A DNA stretch of 64,000 bases from CALCNS01 sp964425745 (GTDB lineage Bacteria > Bacillota > JAAYKD01): NCBI GenBank assembly GCA_964425745.1, contig CAYRNW010000001.1, forward strand, positions 62,001 through 126,000. The letters run 5' to 3'. This document shows, one piece after another, positions 34,672 through 42,086 of this stretch. Each line of letters starts with the position of its first letter. Within the stretch, counting starts at the first letter, position 1. The notes beneath the pieces are model-generated. The model was not told the DNA's origin, searched no databases, and saw nothing but the letters and a program-made list of their open reading frames with translations. The translations under genes and the position numbers were made by a program.

Positions 34672-35318
34672 CCTTAATAGCACCTTCCATTTTATCGGCG
34701 GATTTTGGGAATCTACTCCAAGAAGTTCAGGCCGTTTGTGAAGCAGGAGCCGATTGGATTCATGTAGATGTTATGGATGGCGTTTATGTTCCTAACATCT
34801 CCATTGGTTTCCCAGTTCTGAGAGCCTTAAAGGGAAAAGTCAGCAAACCATTAGATGTGCATTTAATGATCACCGAGCCGGAGCGGTATTTAAAAGAATT
34901 TGCAGATGCCGGAGCCGATACCTTGGTAATTCATGAAGAGTCAACCGTTCATCTGCACCGCTCTATTGCTGTGATCAAGGAAATGGGCATTAAAGCCGGT
35001 GTCGCTCTAAACCCACATACCCCGTTGAGTGTCCTGGAATATATCCTCAACGACTTAGATATTGTAATGTTGATGTCAGTGAATCCGGGATACGGAGGAC
35101 AAAAATTTATCTCTTCCGTCTTAGGAAAAATCAGTGACCTCAAAGAGATGATGGCACGAAAAGGAGCCACGAATCTCATTGAAGTCGATGGGGGAGTCAC
35201 CGAACTCAACGCTGGAGCATTAGTCCGAGCCGGAGCCGATGTCTTGGTTTCAGGTTCTGCCGTTTTTGGTAAAACCGATTACAAAGCTGCAATTGCTGCA
35301 TTGCGAGCATCCGTTTAA
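34668..35318 (+). CDS. rpe: Ribulose-phosphate 3-epimerase
   Basis: Rpe interconverts ribulose-5-phosphate and xylulose-5-phosphate in the pentose phosphate pathway. The 216-residue TIM barrel has APSILSADFGNL at the N terminus, WIHVDVMDGVYVPNISIG (metal ligands, about residue 32), DVHLMI, and LMSVNPGYGGQKF (about 138) with EVDGGV (about 173). It ends in a terminator whose stem includes its stop codon. The thiN, spoVM and rpmB genes that follow rpe in Bacillus are absent here. Confidence 0.97.
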   Translation: MTLIAPSILSADFGNLLQEVQAVCEAGADWIHVDVMDGVYVPNISIGFPVLRALKGKVSKPLDVHLMITEPERYLKEFADAGADTLVIHEESTVHLHRSIAVIKEMGIKAGVALNPHTPLSVLEYILNDLDIVMLMSVNPGYGGQKFISSVLGKISDLKEMMARKGATNLIEVDGGVTELNAGALVRAGADVLVSGSAVFGKTDYKAAIAALRASV

Positions 35319-35334
35319 ACGGGTGCTCTTTTTT
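35305..35334 (+). terminator. Terminator overlapping the rpe stop codon
   Basis: A 24-base palindrome, GAGCATCCGTTT with AAACGGGTGCTC (one G-T pair), is followed by six T. It ends the long yicC-rpe run. Confidence 0.88.
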
Positions 35335-35337
35335 AAG

Positions 35338-35383
35338 CTTGTCAATAATAACTGTTGACAAGAAATACAAGGTATGCTACTAT
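35338..35383 (+). promoter_or_regulatory. Extended -10 promoter of the ylxM-ffh operon with overlapping inverted repeat
   Basis: TTGACA (35355-35360), 17 bases, TACTAT (35378-35383) with an upstream TG give a strong promoter. The inverted repeat CTTGTCAA (35338-35345)/TTGACAAG (35355-35362) overlaps the -35 box and could be an operator. Confidence 0.8.
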
Positions 35384-35419
35384 GTCAAGGTAAAACATTG
35401 ACGTTGAGAGGGTGAACCC

Positions 35420-35773
35420 ATGGAAGATATGTTAGCAAAAACAGAGCGGATTAATCGCCTTTTGGATTTCTATCTTCCGCTCTTTACCATACGACAACAA
35501 GAAATGCTCATCCTTTATTATCGTGATGATTATAGCTTAACCGAAATTGCTGATACCTTTTCCATTTCACGTCAAGCCGTGCATGACCAACTCCATCGTT
35601 TGGTCAACAGCATGGAGCAAACTGAGCACTCTTTAAATCTACTCCAGCGCAATCAGGACCAACAGCAAATTCTCGACCAGCTTTCCGAGAAATTGCAACG
35701 CCTTTCGGGGTTTTTACCCCCTACAGTCTTGGCAGAGATCACGCAAATTATGCAAAAACTTCGTCAAATTTAG
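35420..35773 (+). CDS. ylxM: YlxM/p13-like SRP-associated helix-turn-helix protein
   Basis: The 117-residue protein has a sigma-70 region 4-like helix-turn-helix (YSLTEIADTFSISRQAVHDQ, about residues 42-61). YlxM is encoded next to ffh in most Bacillota and is linked to the SRP pathway, where it may bind SRP RNA or regulate it. The C-terminal helix is not recognisable beyond the family. It lies 17 bases before the ffh start and shares its promoter. Confidence 0.93.
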   Translation: MEDMLAKTERINRLLDFYLPLFTIRQQEMLILYYRDDYSLTEIADTFSISRQAVHDQLHRLVNSMEQTEHSLNLLQRNQDQQQILDQLSEKLQRLSGFLPPTVLAEITQIMQKLRQI

Positions 35774-35790
35774 CTTCGGAGGTGAACTAT

Positions 35791-37131
35791 TTGTTTGAAA
35801 GTTTATCGGAAAAACTTCAGAATACCCTGAAACGTTTACGTGGCAAAGGGCGACTCACTGAGAATGATATCAATGAGGCTTTACGAGATGTTCGGGTTGC
35901 ACTTTTGGAAGCCGATGTTAATTTTAAAGTAGCAAGAGACTTTATCAACAAGATTAAAGAAAAAGCTCTCGGGAACGATATTTTAGAATCGTTGACTCCA
36001 GGCCAACAAGTCGTCAAAATCGTCTATGATGAATTAGTTGAAATGATTGGCGGAACCCAATCTAAGCTTATGGTTTCATCAAAACTTCCAACAATCCTCA
36101 TGTTAGTTGGATTGCAAGGAGCCGGTAAGACAACCGCTACTGGAAAATTAGCGAATTATTTACGAAAAAATGGCAAGAAGCCTTTATTAGTCGCTTGTGA
36201 TGTATATCGTCCCGCTGCCATTGAGCAACTTCACGTTGTGGGTCGCCAATTAGGCATTCCTGTGTTCGATATGGGACAAGCGAGTCCCGTAGAAATCGCC
36301 AAGCAAGGAATCGCTGTGGCGTTATCGCAGGGGCGAGATACCGTGCTCTTAGATACCGCCGGACGTTTGCATATTGATGATGAAATGATGCAAGAGCTCG
36401 TTCAAATCAAAACCGCAGTCCGTCCCCATGAGATTCTGCTCTTAGTCGATGCTATGACCGGTCAAGATGCCGTCAATGTCGCAGCAAGCTTCAGTGAACA
36501 AGTCGGGATCGATGGTATTATCTTAACAAAAATGGATGGAGATACTCGAGGTGGGGCTGCTTTATCGATTAAGGCAGTGACCGGAAAACCCATTAAATTT
36601 ATCAGTGCCGGTGAAAAACTCGATACCTTAGAACCCTTTTATCCCGATCGTTTAGCGCAACGAATCTTAGGTATGGGCGATGTCTTAACCCTGATTGAAA
36701 AAGCCCAAGAAAACGTCGATTTAGAGCAAGCCAAAACCATGGAAGCAAAAATGCGTCGCAATGAGTTGGATTTGGACGACTTCCTCAAAAATATGCAACA
36801 AATCAAGAAGATGGGTCCTATCAGTCAGTTGATGAAAATGATTCCGGGAATGCCGGACATCAAAGAAGAGGATATCGATCAATCTGGAATGAAACGCATG
36901 GAAGCGATTATCCAATCGATGACGCTGGAAGAACGTCGAAAACCGGAAATCTTAAACGCCAGCAGAAGAAGACGGATTGCATCTGGAAGCGGAACACGTG
37001 TTCAGGATGTCAACAAAATGCTCAAAGATTTTGAAGAGACTAAGAAAATGATGAAGCAGATGACCAAGATGGACAAAAAGGGGAAACCCAATCGGAATTC
37101 GCGTAATCCTTTCGGCAATATCAAATTTTAG
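35791..37131 (+). CDS. ffh: Signal recognition particle GTPase Ffh
   Basis: Ffh binds signal peptides and SRP RNA and delivers nascent chains to FtsY. The 446-residue protein has the N domain (MFESLSEKLQNTLKRLRGKG), the GTPase motifs LVGLQGAGKTTATGKLA (about residue 105), DTAGRLH (about 187) and TKMDGDTRGGAAL (about 246), and a methionine-rich M domain from about 300 to 435. The TTG start is favoured because GGAGG is 8 bases upstream and the family usually begins MFESL; the GTG at 35782 overlaps that site. Confidence 0.97.
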   Translation: MFESLSEKLQNTLKRLRGKGRLTENDINEALRDVRVALLEADVNFKVARDFINKIKEKALGNDILESLTPGQQVVKIVYDELVEMIGGTQSKLMVSSKLPTILMLVGLQGAGKTTATGKLANYLRKNGKKPLLVACDVYRPAAIEQLHVVGRQLGIPVFDMGQASPVEIAKQGIAVALSQGRDTVLLDTAGRLHIDDEMMQELVQIKTAVRPHEILLLVDAMTGQDAVNVAASFSEQVGIDGIILTKMDGDTRGGAALSIKAVTGKPIKFISAGEKLDTLEPFYPDRLAQRILGMGDVLTLIEKAQENVDLEQAKTMEAKMRRNELDLDDFLKNMQQIKKMGPISQLMKMIPGMPDIKEEDIDQSGMKRMEAIIQSMTLEERRKPEILNASRRRRIASGSGTRVQDVNKMLKDFEETKKMMKQMTKMDKKGKPNRNSRNPFGNIKF

Positions 37132-37197
37132 CCGAGACGGAGCGTTTTCATAAAAAATTCTAACTTTACTGTAAAGATCAGAAAGGGGGTGTATGTT

Positions 37198-37440
37198 GTG
37201 GCTACCAAAATTCGTTTACGTCGCTTAGGTGCAAAGAAAGCACCGTTTTATCGCGTGGTAGTTGCTGATTCTCGTTCACCACGAGATGGCAGATTTATTG
37301 AAGAAATTGGGTATTATGATCCGACAACCGATCCTGTCACCGTGAAAATCGAAGAGGAAAAAGCTAAAGAGTGGATGAGCAAAGGAGCTCAATGCTCCGA
37401 TCGAGTTCGCGCGATTTTCCAATTGGCCAAGATTCTTTAG
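37198..37440 (+). CDS. rpsP: 30S ribosomal protein S16
   Basis: S16 is a structural 30S protein. The 80-residue protein begins MATKIRLRRLGAKKAPFYRV and contains the conserved DSRSPRDGRFIEEIGYYDP block. The GTG at 37198 is chosen because AAAGGGGG lies 8 bases upstream and the family opens with MATKIRL; the GTG three codons earlier overlaps the ribosome site. It is part of the ffh-rpsP-khpA-rimM-trmD-rplS operon order. Confidence 0.97.
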   Translation: MATKIRLRRLGAKKAPFYRVVVADSRSPRDGRFIEEIGYYDPTTDPVTVKIEEEKAKEWMSKGAQCSDRVRAIFQLAKIL

Positions 37441-37462
37441 GATCTTAGGATAGGAGAATACG

Positions 37463-37711
37463 ATGAAAGAGATCATTGAAGTAATGGCAAGGGCTCTTGT
37501 TGAACACCCGGATCAGATTGTTATTCGTGAAATTGAATCGGATGACGAAATTTTGTATCAACTTTCCGTTGCATCAGAAGACATGGGAAGGGTAATCGGG
37601 CACCAGGGTCGTATTGCAAAAGCAATGCGAACTTTATTGAAGGCTTCCAACGGACGCGATCAAAAACGCGTACAACTGGATATTGTCGATCAAATCGAAG
37701 AACAGCAATAG
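37463..37711 (+). CDS. khpA: KH-domain RNA-binding protein KhpA
   Basis: KhpA is a small KH protein that works with KhpB/Jag in RNA binding and cell elongation in Gram-positive bacteria. The 82-residue protein has the KH motif GRVIGHQGRIAKAMRTLLKA near residue 37 (GxxG loop: GHQG). It lies between rpsP and rimM, its usual location. Confidence 0.95.
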   Translation: MKEIIEVMARALVEHPDQIVIREIESDDEILYQLSVASEDMGRVIGHQGRIAKAMRTLLKASNGRDQKRVQLDIVDQIEEQQ

Positions 37712-37718
37712 AGCTTGT

Positions 37719-37770
37719 AAGGGAACTGCAGAGAAAGTCCGTTGAGACTTCCTTCGGTTCCCTTTGCTTT
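37719..37770 (+). terminator. Terminator-like hairpin between khpA and rimM
   Basis: Outer stem AAGGGAAC/GTTCCCTT and inner stem AAGTC/GACTT are separated by an internal loop and followed by TTTGCTTT. It may reduce expression of rimM and trmD relative to rpsP. Confidence 0.55.
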
Positions 37771-37791
37771 AAAACCAATTGAGGTGATAGG

Positions 37792-38331
37792 ATGAAAACC
37801 GAAAAGATGTTCCAAATCGGGAGAATTGTTGGTAGCCATGGGTTACGTGGTGAAGTGAAAGTTTTTCCTTTAACCGATTTTCCCGAGCGTTTTACCAAAA
37901 AGACTCCCATATTAGCACGTCATGAAAGCGGACGAGAGATTATGCTGCACCCTCTTTCTGCTAGAGAGCACAAAGGAACGATTATTTTACAGGTATCCGA
38001 ATTTGAAGAGATCAACCAAACCATTCCATGGTTGAAATCCGAGCTTTTGATCCCCGAAGAAGACCTTATGCCTCTCCCTGAAGGCCGATATTATCTTCAC
38101 CAGATTATTGGTTTGGAGGTTTTCTTGGAAGATAGCACCCACATTGGCACTGTGACCGATGTTTTACAGCCTAGAGCCAATGATGTCTATGTTGTACACT
38201 TAAATGAAAATGGGAAAAAATTACCCATAGACTCCAAAGAAGAACTTTTGCTTCCGGTCATTGATGACGTGATTTTGAGCACTGATTTAGCTCAACACCG
38301 TATCATTGTACGATTGTTGGCAGGACTGTAG
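37792..38331 (+). CDS. rimM: 16S rRNA processing protein RimM
   Basis: RimM binds ribosomal protein S19 in the head of the 30S subunit during maturation. The 179-residue protein has the N-terminal RimM domain (FQIGRIVGSHGLRGEVKVFP) and a C-terminal PRC-barrel around ARANDVYVVHLNENGKKLPI-like sequence with LLPVIDDVI. It starts 21 bases after the hairpin and is followed 5 bases later by trmD, as usual. Confidence 0.96.
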   Translation: MKTEKMFQIGRIVGSHGLRGEVKVFPLTDFPERFTKKTPILARHESGREIMLHPLSAREHKGTIILQVSEFEEINQTIPWLKSELLIPEEDLMPLPEGRYYLHQIIGLEVFLEDSTHIGTVTDVLQPRANDVYVVHLNENGKKLPIDSKEELLLPVIDDVILSTDLAQHRIIVRLLAGL

Positions 38332-38336
38332 AACAT

Positions 38337-39074
38337 ATGAAAATTGAAATCATCACTTTATTCCCGGAAATGTTTCGCGAAGTCTTTTCCTCCAGCATTT
38401 TAAAACGGGCACAAGAGCAAGGTTATCTTAATGTTGTACTTCATCAGCTACGCGATCATACATTGGACCGCCACCGTAAAGTCGATGATTATCCTTTTGG
38501 AGGGGGTGCCGGCATGTTAATGCAAGCACAACCTTTGTTTGACAACATCGAAGCCATTCTAGCAAAGACCCCTGAAAAACCGCATATCCTATATATGAGC
38601 CCGTCAGGAAGCCCTCTACAACAAACAAATCTGCAGCAGTTATCGCATAAAAAACACATTGTCATTCTCTGTGGTCACTATGAAGGTGTTGACCAACGTG
38701 TATTAGATACGTTTGTTGATCAGGAGATCTCTTTAGGAGATTTTGTCTTGACCGGTGGTGAGATTCCAGCCATGGCTTTGGTTGATGGAATCGCTCGGCT
38801 CATCCCTGGTGTTTTAGGTCATGATGAATCTTCGGCTGAAGAAAGTTTTAGTGATGGATTATTAGAGTATCCGCACTATACACGCCCTGCTGTTTTTCGC
38901 GATCTTCCGGTTCCATCGGTTTTATTGGAAGGAAACCATGGAGCAATTGCCCGATGGCGTAAAAAAGAATCCTTGCGACGAACCCTGAAAGTTCGTCCGG
39001 AGTTGCTCTTGAAAATTGATTTGAAGACAAAAGAACGCCAAATTTTAGCGGAAATTCTTGAAGAAGAGTATTAA
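38337..39074 (+). CDS. trmD: tRNA (guanine-37-N1)-methyltransferase TrmD
   Basis: TrmD methylates G37 of tRNAs reading CNN codons, preventing +1 frameshifts. The 245-residue SPOUT enzyme has the N-terminal FSSSILKRAQEQGYL and DDYPFGGGAGMLMQAQP blocks. The trefoil-knot SAM site is ILCGHYEGVDQRVLDTFVDQ (about residue 110) followed by ISLGDFVLTGGEIPAM. The C-terminal domain contains YPHYTRPAVF. It is 5 bases from rimM. Confidence 0.97.
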   Translation: MKIEIITLFPEMFREVFSSSILKRAQEQGYLNVVLHQLRDHTLDRHRKVDDYPFGGGAGMLMQAQPLFDNIEAILAKTPEKPHILYMSPSGSPLQQTNLQQLSHKKHIVILCGHYEGVDQRVLDTFVDQEISLGDFVLTGGEIPAMALVDGIARLIPGVLGHDESSAEESFSDGLLEYPHYTRPAVFRDLPVPSVLLEGNHGAIARWRKKESLRRTLKVRPELLLKIDLKTKERQILAEILEEEY

Positions 39075-39102
39075 ATCGACAAAAATATAACAAATACTCT
39101 AC

Positions 39103-39131
39103 TTGTATCGCTGGTTCTTTTGTGCTATAAT
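39103..39131 (+). promoter_or_regulatory. Extended -10 promoter before rplS
   Basis: TTGTAT (39103-39108), 17 bases, TATAAT (39126-39131) preceded by TG at the extended -10 position. Confidence 0.75.
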
Positions 39132-39137
39132 CCATAT

Positions 39138-39185
39138 GTTAATTACGAGTGTTCCGCTGTCACGAGTTGAGTATGAACACTTAAG
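39138..39185 (+). promoter_or_regulatory. Candidate L19 leader hairpin
   Basis: Between the promoter and rplS, AGTGTTC (39148-39154) pairs with GAACACT (39175-39181). Autoregulatory leaders of ribosomal protein L19 are known in Bacillota; similarity here is only in position and hairpin form, so the assignment is tentative. Confidence 0.4.
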
Positions 39186-39203
39186 ATGAAAGGGGAAATA
39201 ATC

Positions 39204-39551
39204 ATGCATCCCACCATTGTGGAACTGGAAAAAGCAATGATGCGTACCGATCTACCTCCGTTTAAAGTTGGCGATACGGTTCGTGTTCATGCAAAAGTCG
39301 TTGAAGGCGGCAAAGAAAGAATTCAGGTTTTTGAAGGCTTGATCATCGCACGCGCTGGAGAAAGCGCTCGTGAAACATTTACAGTCCGTAAAATTTCGTA
39401 CGGTGTCGGAGTTGAAAGAACCTTCCCAATCCATTCTCCTCGAGTAGAAAAAGTTGAAGTTATGAGACGCGGCCTTGTGCGTCGTGCAAGACTCTACTAT
39501 CTGCGTAAATTGGTTGGCAAAGCAGCTACCAGAGTCAAAGAAATTCGTTAA
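39204..39551 (+). CDS. rplS: 50S ribosomal protein L19
   Basis: L19 lies at the 30S-50S interface. The 115-residue protein has the conserved FKVGDTVRVHAKVVEGGKER and VFEGLIIARAG blocks, RKISYGVGVERTFPIHSP and a basic C terminus. The ATG at 39204 is preferred (AAAGGGGAA 7 bases upstream) over an in-frame ATG six codons earlier. It has its own promoter and terminator in addition to readthrough from trmD. Confidence 0.97.
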   Translation: MHPTIVELEKAMMRTDLPPFKVGDTVRVHAKVVEGGKERIQVFEGLIIARAGESARETFTVRKISYGVGVERTFPIHSPRVEKVEVMRRGLVRRARLYYLRKLVGKAATRVKEIR

Positions 39552-39559
39552 TTCAAAAT

Positions 39560-39605
39560 GCCGCTTCACACTCGCTGAAAAAATGAGCGTTGAAGCGGTT
39601 TTTTT
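39560..39605 (+). terminator. Terminator between rplS and lepB
   Basis: CCGCTTCA (39561-39568) pairs with TGAAGCGG (39591-39598), with an inner partial stem, followed by seven T. Confidence 0.88.
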
Positions 39606-39624
39606 CATAGAAAGGGTTATCATA

Positions 39625-40143
39625 ATGAACAAAAAAAGCAACTTCCGGGAACTCCTGGAATGGATCGTAGTTTTAGTGATCGCAGTGTTTGCAGCTTTGT
39701 TATTGAGAACCTATGTTGTAGAATTTTTAGGAATCGACGGTTCTACCATGATGCCCACCCTTATGAATGGCGAAAGAATCCTTTGTCTGAAAGTGGGCGA
39801 AGTGAATCGGGGCGACATCATCGTCTTTTCGCTCCCATCGGATCCGCGTCGTATCTTCGTAAAACGAGTGATTGGTCTTCCTCAAGAACGTATTGAGATT
39901 GTCGATGGACAGGTCTTCATCAATGGTACTCTCATCGAGGAAGAGTATTTGGGCTCTTATTCCATGCAGCAAGCAATGCCGGAAACGCTCATTGAAGACG
40001 AGCACTATTTTGTCATGGGTGACAATCGGGCAGTGAGTCTCGATAGTCGCGATCGAGTCATGGGCACCATTCCCCGAGAGAACATCCGCGGAAAAGCGAT
40101 TGGGGTCTATTGGCCTTTTAATCGTATCCGCTCTTTACAATAA
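39625..40143 (+). CDS. lepB: Type I signal peptidase with Thr at the nucleophile position
   Basis: Type I signal peptidase cleaves Sec and Tat signal peptides outside the membrane. The 172-residue protein has one N-terminal membrane span (about 12-30), the general-base Lys80 in FVKRVIGLP and the GDNRAVSLDSR box (about 133). The nucleophile box reads DGSTMMPTL: the residue before the first Met, normally the catalytic Ser, is Thr41 (codon ACC at 39745-39747). A single base change would restore Ser. It may be an altered enzyme, a defective paralogue or a sequence error. The ATG follows AAAGGG. It precedes rbgA, as in many Bacillota. Confidence 0.92.
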   Translation: MNKKSNFRELLEWIVVLVIAVFAALLLRTYVVEFLGIDGSTMMPTLMNGERILCLKVGEVNRGDIIVFSLPSDPRRIFVKRVIGLPQERIEIVDGQVFINGTLIEEEYLGSYSMQQAMPETLIEDEHYFVMGDNRAVSLDSRDRVMGTIPRENIRGKAIGVYWPFNRIRSLQ

Positions 40144-40174
40144 AGCAAATTCATAAGAAAGTTAGGTGAGTGCC

Positions 40175-41041
40175 ATGGGTATTAATTGGTATCCCGGACA
40201 TATGGAAAAAGGCAAACGCCTTGTTGAAAAACATATCGATTTAGTCGATGTAGTTTTAGAATTAGTCGATGCCAGGCTTCCTTTGGCCAGTCGCAATCCT
40301 GACATTGAGCAAATTACCAAGAAACGACCGCGCGTAATTCTGCTGAATAAAGCCGATTTAGCAGACCCTGCAATAACCGTGCAATGGATTCAATGGTTTC
40401 AACAACAGGGAGAAGTCGCTGTGGCGATTTCAAGCACCAATGGGGAGAATTTAAATCGCTTACCTGCCACGGTTGCACCTTTGGCTGAGGAAGCTTTACA
40501 AAAATGGGTTCGAAAGGGTCGTCTGCCGCGCTCAGTTCGTTTGATGATGGTAGGAATTCCAAATGTGGGCAAATCCTCCTTAATCAATCGATTGATTGGA
40601 ACCAAGAAGGTTGCTGCTGCAGATCGCCCTGGATTGACCCGCCAAAGTCAATGGGTTCGAATGCGAGGAGATATGGACTTATTAGATATGCCCGGAATTC
40701 TAATGCCTCGAATCCAAGATCCCAATGTCGGCCGAAAACTGGCTGCGACGGGAGCAATTTCGGATGAAGTGTTTGACTTAGGAGAAGTTGCTCGCTTCCT
40801 GGTTTTGTGGATTGCAAAAGCATATCCAACCCTTTTAGGAGAGCGCTATGGGTTACCAGACCCTCTTTCTACCGACGGAGAAGAACTCTTAGACCAAATC
40901 GGACGAAAAAAAGGGTGTTTGCTTTCCGGAAATCGAGTGGACTCCCAAAGAGCGGCCCAAATGGTTTTAGATGAATTCAGGGCTGGAAAACTGGGTCGAA
41001 TCACTTTGGAAAAACCGAATTCATCCCCTTCTGAGGGTTAA
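40175..41041 (+). CDS. rbgA: Ribosome biogenesis GTPase RbgA (YlqF)
   Basis: RbgA is needed for late 50S assembly. The 288-residue circularly permuted GTPase shows INWYPGHMEKGKRLVEK at the N terminus, G4 NKADLADP (about residue 57) before G1 GIPNVGKSSLINRL (about 127) and G3 DMPGIL (about 170). A C-terminal ANTAR-like helical region follows. The ATG after GTTAGGTGAG is preferred to the GTG three codons upstream. Confidence 0.95.
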   Translation: MGINWYPGHMEKGKRLVEKHIDLVDVVLELVDARLPLASRNPDIEQITKKRPRVILLNKADLADPAITVQWIQWFQQQGEVAVAISSTNGENLNRLPATVAPLAEEALQKWVRKGRLPRSVRLMMVGIPNVGKSSLINRLIGTKKVAAADRPGLTRQSQWVRMRGDMDLLDMPGILMPRIQDPNVGRKLAATGAISDEVFDLGEVARFLVLWIAKAYPTLLGERYGLPDPLSTDGEELLDQIGRKKGCLLSGNRVDSQRAAQMVLDEFRAGKLGRITLEKPNSSPSEG

Positions 41042-41045
41042 AACC

Positions 41046-41693
41046 GTGAAAAGAAGCAATCAACAAATCCAATGGCTGCCTTGGGAAGAAGAGTTGTTAA
41101 AGCAAGACTTCATGGCGATTGCCGGAGTCGATGAGGCCGGTTGTGGTCCATTGGCTGGACCGGTTGTAGCTGCAACGGTTATTCTTCCTATCCACAAGTT
41201 AGCAGACCCTTCCTTTCTCATTGGATTAAATGATTCCAAGAAATTGTCCGACAAACAAAAGAACCGATTGTTTGACGAAATTTCAATGGAGTGTCATTTT
41301 GCTGTCGGTACTGCTTCGGTTGAAGAAATCGACCAAATCAACATTCGCCAGGCCGATTACCTAGCCATGGAACGCGCTGTCAGAAGCTTGAAAATGGCCC
41401 CAGACGCATTGTTAGTCGACGCTTGGAGATTGCCCTTCTGGAATGCATATCAACAAGGGATACCGCAAGGAGACGCCAAAGTGCGTTCGATTGCAGCAGC
41501 CTCCATTATTGCGAAAGTTACGAGAGATCGTTTGATGGTTGAAATCGATCTTCAGTATCCGCAATATGGTTTTGCCCGGCATAAAGGCTACGGAACCAAG
41601 TTGCATTATGAAGCCATTGCAACTCATGGACTTTGTCCGCAGCACCGGCGTAGTTTTTTAAAAAACCTTGACGCTCATAGAGGAGATTCTTAA
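41046..41693 (+). CDS. rnhB: Ribonuclease HII
   Basis: RNase HII removes misincorporated ribonucleotides and RNA primers from DNA. The 215-residue protein has GVDEAGCGPLAGPVVAATVI (Asp-Glu metal ligands, about residue 28), LNDSKKLSDKQK (about 61), LLVDAWRLPF (about 123) and AASIIAKVTRDRLM (about 150). The GTG start is 8 bases after GAGGG; an earlier in-frame ATG lies inside rbgA. Usual rbgA-rnhB-yraN order. Confidence 0.95.
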   Translation: MKRSNQQIQWLPWEEELLKQDFMAIAGVDEAGCGPLAGPVVAATVILPIHKLADPSFLIGLNDSKKLSDKQKNRLFDEISMECHFAVGTASVEEIDQINIRQADYLAMERAVRSLKMAPDALLVDAWRLPFWNAYQQGIPQGDAKVRSIAAASIIAKVTRDRLMVEIDLQYPQYGFARHKGYGTKLHYEAIATHGLCPQHRRSFLKNLDAHRGDS

Positions 41694-41696
41694 CCA

Positions 41697-42062
41697 ATGA
41701 TTCAAGCAAAACAATTAGGATCGTATGGAGAAGCTGCTGCTGCCGAACATTTGAAACGAAAGGGTTATCGTATTCTTGACCGCAATTATGTTACTTCATT
41801 TGGTGAAATCGATCTGGTAGCTCAAATAGATGCAGAAGTGGTGTTTGTAGAAGTCAAAACCAGAAGTAGTCAATCCTACGGAGAGCCCTATTTAGCAGTT
41901 AGTGAACGGAAGAAAAGAAAATATCGACAATTGGCGCTGAGTTATATTCTCAAGGCTTATCATAGGGAGCCAGCGTATCGTTTTGATATTATTTCGGTCG
42001 TCCTAAACCGAATAACAGGTGAACTCCAGCAACTCGAGCATTTTGAGAATGCTTTTGTATAA
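41697..42062 (+). CDS. YraN family nuclease-fold protein
   Basis: The 121-residue protein has a restriction-endonuclease-like fold: GEAAAAEHLKRKGYRILDRN, then GEIDLVAQ and VFVEVKTRSSQSYG, matching the D-(E/Q)xK-type metal site of the UPF0102/YraN family. Its cellular role is unproven. It starts three bases after rnhB. Confidence 0.94.
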   Translation: MIQAKQLGSYGEAAAAEHLKRKGYRILDRNYVTSFGEIDLVAQIDAEVVFVEVKTRSSQSYGEPYLAVSERKKRKYRQLALSYILKAYHREPAYRFDIISVVLNRITGELQQLEHFENAFV

Positions 42063-42086
42063 AGATAACCAGAAAGGGGAATTTCA

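Noticed and set aside
37521..37910. 129-codon minus-strand frame across khpA and rimM
   Set aside because: It runs against two well-supported genes and across their spacer hairpin.
39252..39641. 129-codon minus-strand frame opposite rplS
   Set aside because: It is antisense to a ribosomal protein gene and a terminator; composition reflects the complement of L19.
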